NCBI RefSeq assembly: GCF_905220565.1
Contig: NC_059402.1
Location: forward strand, 2,481,501 to 2,545,500
Direction of reading: 5' to 3'
Length of the DNA: 64,000 nt
Source of the DNA: Melitaea cinxia
Lineage: Eukaryota; Arthropoda; Insecta; Lepidoptera; Nymphalidae
Under the pieces are notes generated by a model, which did not search any database, had not been told where the DNA came from, and saw only the letters and a list, made by a program, of their open reading frames with translations. Made by a program: the position numbers and the translations under genes. Positions 29,301 to 38,010 of this stretch are shown here, piece after piece. Within the stretch, counting starts at the first letter, position 1; each line of letters starts with the position of its first letter.

Positions 29301-32300
29301 GAGTTTTGCGCTTAGCAACACATTCAGCGACTCATTTTTTTATTATAGATAATCAAATGGTAAACTTGTTAAAAAAAAATAATTTCACAACCAAAACGAT
29401 AATTGCGGTTATGTCCGCCGTAACGATGGGTAAAACTTGGGTTGCCAGATCGAATAATCCTATTATCGGGAGAAAAAAACAATTTTTCGGAATAGTGGGT
29501 CTTTGATCGGAAGAAACAAAAATAAAATAAAATTAAAGTTCATACATATATTTTTAAAACGACAACATTTAACGTTATTGTTATATCGTCCGCTGCCGAT
29601 ACAAATGTCTATAAAATACTAACAAAAGAAAAACAAAAAATGGTTATCTCATTACTTATATTATTCTATTATCAATAATCAACGAAATTCAATAAAGTAA
29701 TTTATTTTTTAGCTTTCCATATGTATTTTGTGTTAATTTTCACAGATTTTACCATTTCTGTGTTTTTTTACTACTTAATTTGTAATTCAAACAATTTACC
29801 TCAAAGTTGAGTAAAATTATTACCTCTGTTTTTATTAAATCCATAGATTGTTCAGTAAACTAAATACTCTACCACAATAAGCATTGTTTACTGGAATAGA
29901 CAGAACTAAACACATAATTTTTTTAGTTTACCTCATTGCACCTACTAATAAAATAGGCCCTTATTTTGTCATTATATATATTAATTTTTCCTTCTGTGCG
30001 GTGATTTAAATTAAATGTTTCTTTTAAAAAACAATAATCATTATACAATTCATCCTCATTGATGTCATTAGAAATGTTCAAATTTTCTACTAAATCCAAG
30101 AGCAAAGAGATCATCAACCATCATTCCATGAGAACAAAGTCTCCTTTTTTAGTGAAAATTGAGAGTCTTTTATATAAGGAGAAAACTGAAATAAAATGGT
30201 TCTTCTAAGTACTTAATAGCTCGTTTGAAAAACTGCTCTGCTTCTTTATTCCATTGTTCCTTTTGAGCATCGGATACTCTAACTGATACAGATCTCTTCT
30301 TACTGCTATAGAATTTATCTTGCGTTCGGCATTTGTGCTGGCTAGTAGCTTTCTCATTACAGCATCTTTTTTTTTGTTGTAACTAGGTCGGCAAACAAGC
30401 GTAAGGTTCACCTGATGGTAAGCGATTACCGTCACTTATAAACGCTTGCAACACCAGAAGCATCGCAAGCGCGTTTCCGACCCTACCTTCGATCCCCCCA
30501 GAACACCTCACTCACCACAGAAACACAACACTGCTTGAAATCAGTATTATTGAACTGTGATCAGTATTATTAAGGACGAGGTACCCGGTCGGGCTGCTCC
30601 AGATTTTGAGCAGGATTATTCCTGCTGTACTCCACCTCAGTTGCATAACAAAATGCCAATAGTGCCGGGGCGCCGAGTGGCAACGTTTCGTTTGACGAAC
30701 TTAAATTTTTTTTTCTAAACTAAAGTTGTTTTTCGTATGCGTATTACTTTTGTTTAGCAACCAGGTTCAGGACACATCGGGCATCTAAAAAACTTATAAA
30801 ACCGCGATAAAATCCGAAAAAATTGTTTCAGTAAAAAGTTATTTGTTTTTTTTTTTTCTTATATTTATAAAAGTAAAATCATAATTTTTTCTATGTGTAA
30901 TAGTGATCTAATAAGAAAGTTGATTTAGTGTCTTTGAGTTATATACTATTAGTATAATAACTTACTAGAATATATGTTTACAATTAACGGTGCCAATTTT
31001 TTTTAATTATTCTACTTTATCACATAATCTAAGTTATTATGCAGTATTTTATCCTGTCAATTGAATTTGAAAATTAATAAAAGATCCGTATAAGATCCGC
31101 GAGAAAAGTGACGGATACGGATACGGATCTCATTTTGCCCGCGGATATCCGTGGATACGGATACGGATATCCGGAACATCACTAATATATATTATATAGT
31201 TTTTTTTAAATATCTTTATTAGGGACTTTTATACATATGTACATGACAGTCCTATACTATACTTATCCTATACTAAAACTAACAATTTTAACATTTTTAA
31301 ATAAACTAAATTATAATACTAAATTATTACTAGATCTTAACTATATAATATAGTTGTAACAGTCGGCTGTTACCTGTAACACAAGTATTAAAGTAGTTTA
31401 CCATAGGAACAGACGAACGTGTGTGAATGTTATAAGATATTTATTTATTTATTTATTTACACTTGACGTTTATTCTCTGAGGAAGTTACTTTAATTTAAT
31501 TTCTAATACGAAAACTTTTAATTAAACTGCACTAGCCATACAGACAAAGTCAGTGTTTCTTGATTGTGGAACCAAGAAACTTAAAATAATAATTATATTA
31601 TATTTTTAATATATTGTAATCGAAAGAGAAAATTAATTTTTCAAATATGTGTTATCATGCCCACTTAAATGAGTTACACTTGATAAGATTCCATGTAATG
31701 AGCATGAGTGTATTGCTATGATAACATGTTTGTAAAAAGAAATAATTATAAAAACTAGGTAGTTTTCGCCCAGTTATCGAAATTTGACCATAATTAATTT
31801 AAATTATTAAGGTTCTGTTCTCAAAAACTTCTATCATAATAAACAAAATAGTATAGGTATATGCGTGTGTCAAATACACAGTAGTGTGTGTAATGTTTTT
31901 TATTGATTTAATGTAGTTTTTACGCATAATTAAAAAAAATAGCATTCTGCACTCCACTATTCTCTATATAAACTATAAGTTTGCACGATTTCATACTCCT
32001 CCGTTCGCACAATTTTCGTAAAAAGGGAAACAAGTTTATGGATTCATGTATTAATTATAAAAATTAGCTATGAGTGGGGTCTTCCTGTTTTATTAATATT
32101 GGAAATGAGGTGAGTAGATTAATAATTTGTCTAAATAATTCAAATGTAAATATTAGTTTAAAAATTACCATATCTCGCGTAGTTAAAAATTTCTAAAACT
32201 AGGTGTGCCCCGCGGTTTTACCCGCGTTAATTTGACTACATATCCTATAGCCTTCCTTGGTAAATGGATTAACTATACACAAAAATAATTTTTCGATTTG

Positions 32301-35300
32301 AGCCATCCTGAGATTAATTAATTAATTTATTTTTCCAGAATATGGTATACAGGTATCAAATTTAAAGGTTTTACCAGCATATTCTACCGATTTTTTCGGT
32401 GTGCAAATATTAGTTCAACACAAACAATATTCTATGTGTTAGTTAAAATAAATAATTAGCGCGATTAAACAAAACAAATAAATTCAGCTTTATAATATTG
32501 GTATAGATTTACAAATTTATAATTGTTTAAAGTAATGTTAGTAATAAAACGCAATTAATATTTTAAGCTTTATAAATAAAATGAGTAAAATATAGGCTTA
32601 CTACTATTTACCTATGTTCTAATCTGGAGCACCCTGACTACTTCACCATTACAGAAAATTAACAACACAGTTACATAATACTGGGCTCGTGTATTGTTTT
32701 ATTCCTGTTTTATAAACGGTGTTGTGAACAATTTTAGTTACGCGGGCAATATTGTTCTGTTATTATATATCTTATTCTTTAATAGAAGTATAGCAAATTA
32801 ATGTTACTTTGCTGTCTTAAGTATAATAAATCGGATGTCAGCGGTTTATACTTTATAACGAAAGAAAATGTTATTTTAATATAGGATTTAAATTATTAGG
32901 AAGGAAAGGATTTGAAATGTGTACAGAAAGAAACTTACAGAAGATCACAGCAAAATAATACTGTTTTCAAGCAGTATTGTGTTCCTGTTGGTGAGTAAGG
33001 CGACCAGAGCTCCTGGGGGATTGGGGATTGGGGATTGGGTCGGTAACGCGCTTGCGATGCTTCTGGTGTTGTAGGCGTCTATAAGCTACGGTAATCGCTA
33101 ACCATCAGGTGAGCCGTACGCTTGTTTGCCAACCTAGTGACATAAAAAAAAAATGTCTATAATAAGCGAGACGTTCACGACTTACGTGCCAGCTACTAAG
33201 GTACCGTAAGTCGGAGGAGGTCGAGCTGATGGGTCCGACGGTCGCTTCCAGCGGGCGAGTGAGCGAGACGCCGAGCACGCCCGCGCTGAGCTCCGGCGCG
33301 GGCGCGGTGGGCTCCACGGGCACCGCCTCGCTCAAGAGCATGGCGCAGGAGGCCGTGCAGCGCGCCGGCCTCGACCACCACTCGCAGGTACCACCCACCA
33401 CTCGCTCGAGTTTACTTCATCATTACAGCCTATACAATCATTATATTTTAATGTTTACACGGGGATTAACGCGAACAAAATTTTTTAAGGGAAAATATAT
33501 TACCTTGAGGCCTGACGTTTCGGCCAGGTTACACCAGCCGTGGTCGCAGGCAGACTGATCCAGCGATGTCACGACTCAGCTGTCAGGGTAGATGTTTCTT
33601 CATCCACCCTCAACTCGTGATTATTGTCAGTTGTAACACTAATAACATCTACCCTGACAGCGTAGTTGTGACATCGCTGGATCAGTCTGCCTGCGACCAC
33701 GGCTGGTGTAACCTGGCCGAAACGTCAGGCCTCAAGGTAATATATTTTACCTTAAAAAATTTTGTTCGCGTTAATCCCCGTTTAAACATTAAAATATAAT
33801 AATGCAACGCGAAAGTTTAAAAGTTGTTATAGCCTATACAGTCCACTGCTGGACGTAGACCTCCACAAGTTTACGCCAAAAATAGCGTGAACTCATGCGT
33901 TTTGCCCATAGTCACCACGCTGGGCAGGCGGGTTGGTGACGCGATTTTACTTATTCTTTATTTATTTTTTTATACAACTAGGGTTAACGGCTAACTAACC
34001 AAAGGTTTTTTTTTCATCCCTTATTTCACCCCCTTAGAGATACTACACGAGTGGTGTTCTCCCTCATGTAGTATCTCTTTGATATATGGAATGTAAAATT
34101 AACCCTTTTGTGCGACAATTTCAAAAGCTTTCTGGTCTCACTTTAAAGATATAACTTTTATATATCTATGTGGAAATAAAATGTAATGTTATGTTTCAGT
34201 CTGGTGTGAGTTTATCGCGACGAGGACTAGCACTTTCACAGGCGCACATCCCTCCGCTACTGGGAGTCGCGCCGCTTGGGCCTCTGCCGCTTAATAATGT
34301 AAGTATTGTGACATCTCAACGAAAACTGATTTTATCTGAGCATAGCAGGATATATCCTGCTCAAAATCTGGAGCAGGCCTTCTTGTGTTCCTGTGGTATG
34401 TAAGGTGACCAGAGCTCATGGGGGGCTTGAAGGTAGGGTCGTCAACGCGCTTGCGATACTTATAGTATTGCAGTCGTCTATAGGCTATGGTAATCGCTTA
34501 CCATCAGGTGAGCCGTACGCTTGTTTGCCGACCTTATTGTATATGTATAATAAAAAAAACATGAGTGTGTACTTAAGACCGCACTGCAGAATTAAAAATT
34601 CGTTGACAATCGTAATTAATTATTACGTATTAATTGAATATAGTAAACAAAGCGACACAACAGCGAAGAGCAGCCTACTGTATCTTTCTTGCTCGGGTAC
34701 ACTCGGCGGCCCCGAGTTCACCCGATCGAGCCTTTCACCTCACAGCGTGACAGATCAGCCTAACTTACTACACTTAAAAAAAATGTTTCTTTGGACAAAA
34801 TTAATTACTTATGATAATTTTTATAATTGTCTATTCATGTCACGAGAGACCTTATCTTCAAAGAGTGGAAAATAATAACCAAGAAGTTCATTAACACAAC
34901 TCTATTCCAATAATAACTGTGTTATAGGGGATATCCATTAATTACGTGAGCTATTTTCGATCAATTTAGACCCCCCCCCCCCGGTGAGATTTGCCTGGAC
35001 CCCTCCTCCCCTTACGTGAGGTTGACGTGAATATAATAGAGATAGATTAATAACTTCTACCATCAGTGGGTAAACCAGTGGGGATATTGTGTTTAAATAG
35101 CCAAATAATCTTATAATTTCACACCCATATTATTTTATTATTATTGATAAACAAATATCTATATTATTTTGTTTTATTGATATCATTTTTTTAAATAAAC
35201 GCCTTTTTCACTCAATGACCCCCACTAACATTTACTCCTGTGTCGGGGGCCCGGAGACATACACATAAACGCCCAGACCACGGAAAACACTTATATAGGC

Positions 35301-36515
35301 TAAACAAATATAACCACCTGCGACTAGCGCAACAACCGCTGACTTATGACCGCTGCGCCAACGCATCGTCAAAAAAAAATATTAAAATTATTATATTATT
35401 ATGGTTACGTTTTCCAGGACCACCAGGTGCAGTTTCAGATGATGGAGGCGGCGTTCTACCACATGCCGCACCCCTCAGACTCGGAACGGACCCGCGTCTA
35501 CCTACCTAGGAACATCTGCCAGACACCCGTCTACTACAACCAGGTATCATGCCTTACTTGACTGAATGAATGACGTGAATTTGTAGTAACAATTATATTT
35601 TCTGAAATTTTACAAATTTGTCCCTGTTTTTCATAAGAACATACACAAATTATTAGAAAAGTGACGTGTAAAAGTGAGATCATCGTAAAATTTTTGTCAA
35701 GTTGCCCCATAATCAGGGAAAATAGGGATTATGCGACAGATAATAAATAATGAATACTAGTAAATTGTCAAAATAACTAACATATAAAAGATTTTACATG
35801 TCTTTTAAAAGCAAAATACCAATACTAAAATGCATATAATTTCAGGTGCTGCTACCACACTCGGACTCGGTGGAGTTCTTCCAGCGGCTGTCGACAGAGA
35901 CTCTGTTCTTCGTGTTCTACTACATGGAGGGCACGAAGGCACAGTACCTGGCCGCGAAGGCTTTAAAAAAGCAGAGCTGGCGCTTCCACACGAAGTACAT
36001 GATGTGGTTCCAGAGACACGAGGAGCCCAAAGTCATCAACGAGGAGTATGAACAGGTATCTCACATACTTTGGTTTCTTGCTAGCTCGATGTTAGAGATC
36101 TTTAAAACTGTTTGTTTTTATTTCAAATTAGCTTGCCCCGTGGTTTTACTTGTGTTAATTTGAGGAAAAAACGTGCTTAAATATTATATAGCCTATAGTT
36201 TTCCTGGTTTAGCTTGGTAAATGGACTATCCAGCAATACGTTTTCAATACGAACCAGTGCTTCCTGAGGTTAGCGCGTTCAAACGACTCTTCAGTTTTAA
36301 AATACTAGTGTAGATTATGAACAGGGCAATATTCTTTTTAACAGTTTTGTCCGAAATATTTCAACAATTTTCATAATTTCTTGTTTTGTTCAAAGCACAC
36401 TTATTACATGTTACAGGGCACATACATTTACTTCGATTACGAGAAGTGGGGCCAGCGGAAGAAGGAGGGCTTCACGTTCGAGTACAAGTACTTAGAGGAC
36501 CGCGACCTCAACTGA
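7709..36515 (+). CDS. CNOT3: CCR4-NOT transcription complex subunit 3, 16 coding exons
   Basis: Scaffold subunit of the CCR4-NOT deadenylase, acting in mRNA decay and translational repression. Exons read by phase: 7709-7733, 8129-8361, 10074-10229, 11503-11682, 13666-13864, 14622-14713, 16253-16338, 17971-18053, 23516-23598, 24841-24870, 28189-28367, 33201-33387, 34200-34298, 35418-35543, 35846-36055, 36417-36515. They sum to 2067 nt, 688 residues plus stop; human CNOT3 is about 750. The start MAASRKLQ joins GEIDRCLKKV, as in the vertebrate N-terminus. Residues 1-230 form the coiled-coil Not3 domain ([35 protein letters not shown]). Residues 265-510 are a Ser/Thr/Pro/Ala-rich linker. Residues 540-688 are the NOT box (HMPHPSDSER, RLSTETLFFVFYY, GTKAQYLAAKALKKQSW, ending YLEDRDLN). 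Exon 12 has the least certain acceptor (weak polypyrimidine tract). Exons 11 and 12 are GC-rich against AT-rich introns. Convergent with DDX47. Confidence 0.95.
8526..8880 (+). mobile_element. tRNA-derived SINE with another repeat nested inside
   Basis: The head AGCCCGTTGACACAGTTTCC, GGCCCTGCTTTCTG and TTTTGATTCCCG is the tRNA-like part (A and B box positions) of a common lepidopteran SINE. The tail CAAGCATTAAGTTGCTTACC ... GACGACTGTGTGAATG ends in (TTTA)n. Positions 8611-8745 hold a different repeat (GGGGTATGAAAAATAGATGT). Confidence 0.65.
10897..11275 (-). mobile_element. SINE copy with (ATT)n expansion
   Basis: TTAATCCACCACACTG, TATGATAACAACCAGGACCA and GGAATCGAACACTCAATTGC correspond to the reverse of the 63092 SINE. 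A (TAT)n tract of about 55 bp (11147-11196) is embedded. The 114-codon and 64-codon frames here are artefacts of the repeat. CNOT3 intron 3. Confidence 0.55.
13037..13320 (+). mobile_element. Non-autonomous Helitron, family 1 (284 bp)
   Basis: Starts TCTATAATATAAAAATGAG after an A and ends GGGTCAGCTAG before a T, fitting Helitron insertion between A and T with 5' TC and 3' CTAG ends. A hairpin GGCGA...TCGCC precedes the CTAG by a few bases. No Rep/helicase coding. Lies in CNOT3 intron 4. Confidence 0.8.
13430..13645 (+). mobile_element. tRNA-derived SINE, 5'-truncated
   Basis: Matches the 8526 SINE: GGCCCTGCTTTCTGATTTG, GTGGGTTTGATTCATGCC (B-box-like), CAAGCATTAAGTTGCTTA, GACGACTGTGTG and a (TTTA)n tail. 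It ends about 20 bp before the CNOT3 exon 5 acceptor. Confidence 0.6.
14412..14607. mobile_element. Degenerate foldback MITE ending at the CNOT3 exon 6 acceptor region
   Basis: AATGAAACAACATTTTTAAT near the left and AAAAAGTTGTTTCATTATAA near the right are decayed ends of the same MITE family. The right end lies only about 15 bp from the exon 6 splice acceptor (AG at 14620-14621). Confidence 0.5.
15688..15812 (-). repeat. Repeat C fragment
   Basis: GGGTCAGCAACGCGCTTGCG, CATCAGGTGAGCCATACGCT and TTGTTTGCTGACCTAG. CNOT3 intron 6. Confidence 0.55.
16490..16798. mobile_element. MITE with GGGTCGTCCATTAAT-type ends
   Basis: AGGGTCGTCCATTAATCAC at the left mirrors GTGGTTAATGGAGAACCCCT at the right. 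A related half copy, ATATCCATTAATTACGTGAG with a C-run, lies at 34925-35040. In CNOT3 intron 7. Confidence 0.55.
17130..17310. mobile_element. Foldback MITE with ~38-bp inverted ends
   Basis: AATGAAACAACTTTCGGATT, TTATCGCGGTTTATTA at the left mirrors AATAAACCGCGATAAAATCC, GAAAAAGTTGTTCCATTATA at the right. The core has CGACGTTTTGGATACTTTAC and CCATGGTCACGGGAGGA. In CNOT3 intron 7. Confidence 0.7.
17397..17655 (+). repeat. Repeat C (GTCGGCAAACAAGC)
   Basis: GGTCGGCAAACAAGCCTTTG, CACCTGATGGTAAGCGATTA, GAAGCGCGTTGCCGACCC, ACTGCTTGAAAGCAGTATTA. The last part is a small inverted repeat. Six or more copies in this window. CNOT3 intron 7. Confidence 0.65.
18286..18418 (-). repeat. Helitron-like family 2, 5' part
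   Basis: Carries AGCCTTCCTCGATAAATGGG and the terminal TTTATAATATTAGTATAGAT. The CTAG end is missing. In CNOT3 intron 8. Confidence 0.5.
19936..20225 (-). repeat. Repeat A, degenerate reverse copy
   Basis: Reverse copy with the TTCAATTCGACTGTATTTTT start, internal ACTAAGTGTATCGATTTTGA, and the end TTGAAGTCGGTTCTTG followed by GTTTGCAAGCAAAC. In CNOT3 intron 8. Confidence 0.6.
20901..21664 (+). repeat. Repeat A with a 142-bp internal tandem duplication
   Basis: Starts ATTGTGTTTGCTCGCAAACG and ends GGAAGTCGGTTA. The internal segment starting TCGGTA(T/C)ACCCAGTA recurs at 21101, 21243 and 21385, a 142-bp period; the copy at 58431 has one fewer unit. The ORF at 21333-21542 is repeat-derived. 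Confidence 0.75.
23605..23800 (+). repeat. 17-bp minisatellite next to CNOT3 exon 9
   Basis: About nine imperfect copies of CACGCATGCACACACAA starting a few bases after the exon 9 splice donor at 23599. Alternating purine-pyrimidine composition dominates. The His/Thr/Cys-rich frames here are artefacts. Confidence 0.85.
24129..24180. repeat. 52-bp perfect palindrome
   Basis: AAAATCTGACTGAAATATAT, AAATA, centre TA, then the exact reverse complement. Each half is 26 bases with no spacer. CNOT3 intron 9. Confidence 0.9.
25009..25417. mobile_element. Possible MITE with CAGTCCCCTGG inverted ends
   Basis: CAGTCCCCTGG at 25009-25019 has its exact inverse CCAGGGGACTG at 25185-25195 and 25407-25417. 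The outer pair would delimit a 409-bp element, or the inner pair a 187-bp one. In CNOT3 intron 10. Confidence 0.35.
26400..26660 (+). mobile_element. LINE 3' UTR copy
   Basis: CGGTGCAGGATTACATAG, CCGATTCTTTTCAGAATC, ATGACGATTCGAAAGTGCTC and GAATAAAGCTGTTATTGATT form the 3' tail of a widespread lepidopteran non-LTR element. No coding. CNOT3 intron 10. Confidence 0.55.
28408..28450 (+). pseudogene. Partial duplicate of CNOT3 exon 11 in the following intron
   Basis: ACGAGCGCGCTCGCGTC plus GCGAC and TCGCCG repeat the exon 11 segment at about 28262-28302 with a few changes. One frame reads TSALASAATSPFT against TSALASGATSPLT in the exon. There is no acceptor directly before it. Confidence 0.6.
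29061..29349 (-). mobile_element. Non-autonomous Helitron, family 1, reverse copy (289 bp)
   Basis: Reverse-oriented near-full-length copy of the 13037-13320 element, again with A/T flanks, the TC start and the GTCAGCTAG end. Lies in CNOT3 intron 11. Confidence 0.8.
29923..30117 (-). pseudogene. Possible hAT-type transposase fragment
   Basis: The 64-codon frame includes NISNDINEDELYNDYCFLKE, reminiscent of the region before the C-terminal dimerisation part of insect hAT-like transposases. The similarity is from memory and weak. It is isolated, lacking flanking motifs. CNOT3 intron 11. Confidence 0.25.
30384..30640 (+). repeat. Repeat C copy
   Basis: AGGTCGGCAAACAAGCGTAA, CACCTGATGGTAAGCGATTA, AGCATCGCAAGCGCG, ACACTGCTTGAAATCAGTAT. 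CNOT3 intron 11. Confidence 0.65.
31355..31460 (+). repeat. SINE 3' tail
   Basis: AGGAACAGACGAACGTGTGTG, ATGTTATAAGATATTTATTT and (ATTT)n match the tail of the SINE at 8526. CNOT3 intron 11. Confidence 0.5.
32199..32515 (-). mobile_element. Helitron-like element, family 2
   Basis: Same ends as the 42205 copy: CTAGGTGTGCCCCGCGG at the left (CTAG end in reverse) and TTTATAATATTGGTATAGAT at the right. In CNOT3 intron 11. Confidence 0.6.
32945..33138 (-). repeat. Repeat C copy near CNOT3 exon 12
   Basis: Reverse copy with a small GGGGATTGG triplication near 33016. It ends about 60 bp from the exon 12 acceptor at 33200 and so leaves little room for a normal acceptor region. Confidence 0.65.
33441..33801. 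mobile_element. Long foldback element, ~130-bp arms
   Basis: Left arm 33441-33571 (CGGGGATTAACGCGAACAAA, GCCTGACGTTTCGGCCAGG, CAGTCTGCC in reverse) is matched by right arm 33662-33801 in reverse complement with few mismatches, plus a further inner match, ATCTACCCTGACAG. The loop is roughly 60 bp. ORFs on both strands are by-products of the symmetry. In CNOT3 intron 12. Confidence 0.8.
33831..33938 (-). repeat. Fragment of the RTE-dependent element
   Basis: Reverse copy: CAGTCCACTGCTGGACGTAG, CACAAGTTTACGCCAAAAAT, CATAGTCACCACGCTGGG. Directly follows the foldback element at 33441-33801. Confidence 0.6.
34331..34545 (-). repeat. Repeat C copy
   Basis: Reverse copy: ATCCTGCTCAAAATCTGGAG, CGTCAACGCGCTTGCGATAC, CACCTGATGGTAAGCGATTA in reverse. 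CNOT3 intron 13, about 35 bp after exon 13's donor. Confidence 0.6.
34925..35040 (+). repeat. Partial MITE with poly(C) tract
   Basis: GGGGATATCCATTAATTACG matches the end of the 16490 element. It is followed by a run of 14 or so C residues at about 34971 and a second ACGTGAG. Confidence 0.4.
35240..35375 (-). repeat. SINE fragment (same family as 63092)
   Basis: Reverse strand carries GTTGGCGCAGCGGTCATAAG (A-box-like) and GCGGTTGTTGCGCTAGTCGC, then GTCTGGGCGTTTATGTG. It ends about 45 bp before CNOT3 exon 14. Confidence 0.55.
36127..36315 (-). repeat. Helitron-like family 2, degenerate copy
   Basis: Contains GCTTGCCCCGTGGTTTTAC, GCCTATAGTTTTCCTGG and a right end AAATACTAGTGTAGAT; more decayed than other copies. 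In CNOT3 intron 15. Confidence 0.5.
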
Positions 36516-38010
36516 GGCCCGAAAACTATCCGTCATTCCCTCTCCGGGCCCCGCTCCCCGAACCATTGTGATATCGATATAGGAACCCGGAGCGTACTCG
36601 GATGCCGTGCGACCGTTTTAATCGACTTTATTGGACTTTTTAAGCGGCTTTATATATTATGTTATATATAATATAAGAATGTAAATGTCCCACTAAATAT
36701 TAAATCATGTTTTTATAATGTGGAATCTCATTTTTATAAGATTTTATCGAGTCGTTGCAGAGACGCGCCACGCTTCGTCGCCTGGCGTCGGTCATATACT
36801 TACATCGAATGTGTAAATTAATGAATAGGACATAGTATATATTATTCAAAACACCACGGGAATTAATGTACCTATCGGAAAGCAATATTATATATATTTA
36901 AGTAGTAAATAAGAGTCCAATAATTTTTTATGCTAGTCATAGTATTTCAACAAGGCAGAGTCGACGCCGGGTACGACGGATGAAATCGTTCGGAAAGACT
37001 ATCTCGTGAGATGTCGATTTAGAAAAATTAAATCCTACGTGTACTCGGCGGTCAGGTCGAGTCGGGTCGATCCGAGAGCGCTTCGGGCGATTTGTTTTAA
37101 AACTTGTTTATAGCGACTGGTTTAGTTTGAAAGTAATATCGGCGACGGCGCGCGCGTGTACTGGGACACGACCTAGAGTGGCGACCGGATGCCAGTATTT
37201 GGTACGTCGGCCGCTTTTATCTGATCTCCTAAGATTCTTCGAATCTAAAATTATAAGTACAAAAATTGAATTTTTGTATAATAAATTAACAGACAGGTTA
37301 ATCGAGCTCGGAATGGGTATGTTCAAGTGCCTCAATAACTACCTGAAAAGTATAGACTAAAGGGGTTGAAACCTGCCAATTAACAGACCGTTGCTAACCG
37401 GAACACGGCCGTGCACCGCGCGCCACTCCATAGTAGAGATCTCCGCCGTGACGTCACCGCACACTCGCCGTCTTACATCAGAGCAACTAGCGCGTTACTT
37501 CGTACTAGTGCATTTAAATCGAACTAAATTTTATACCAAATTATTCGAGCGTGTATATAATCACTGCCATGTGTATTTTATTTACGTGTAAACGTATCGC
37601 GGATCGAGAAAAGCAAACGAGTAGAACAGCCTGAATGTACTTATTTAATTAGTGATATTTGATGGGTTTGTGGAGTGTACACGATGACGTCACCGCCGTT
37701 GACGATCGGGGAGATTATTCCATTTAGTGAGACCGTAGTGTGATTCTGAGTCCTCGGTCGCGTCTATTGCGCGGCCGCGGCGACGCGTCGGGCGACCGGT
37801 CGGCCAACCAGTCGGTCAACCGGTCGGCCCACCAGTCGGCCGAGCGGTCGAGCGGAGGCGAGCGGTAGAGCGCGCAATCTCGTCGATTCCGTGCGTGGTG
37901 TTGATAGTTTTCATTTTTGTAAAAAGTATCGTGCGAGCAGATGAAATGTGGTAAATAATAATAATTTAAAAAAATATCTGTACAGTTCTATTTGTATAGA
38001 AATAATAAAT
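36516..38010 (+). other. Probable CNOT3 3' UTR and downstream CpG-rich tract
   Basis: After the stop codon the first plausible poly(A) signal is ATTAAA at 36699-36704; a canonical AATAAA lies at 38004-38009. Between them, 36960-37890 is unusually CpG-rich for this genome and lacks a credible ORF. It includes a 12-bp tandem repeat at 37795-37854. It could be an extended 3' UTR or an unannotated noncoding transcript or promoter; sequence alone cannot decide. Confidence 0.4.
37795..37854 (+). repeat. 12-bp tandem repeat, five units
   Basis: ACCGGTCGGCCA and ACCAGTCGGTCA alternate, giving a 24-bp higher-order period, in a GC-rich stretch 1.3 kb after the CNOT3 stop. Confidence 0.8.

Noticed and set aside
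33196..33799. Additional ORFs on both strands around 33196-33799
   Set aside because: Those over exon 12 are shadow frames; those to the right mirror each other because of the foldback element.
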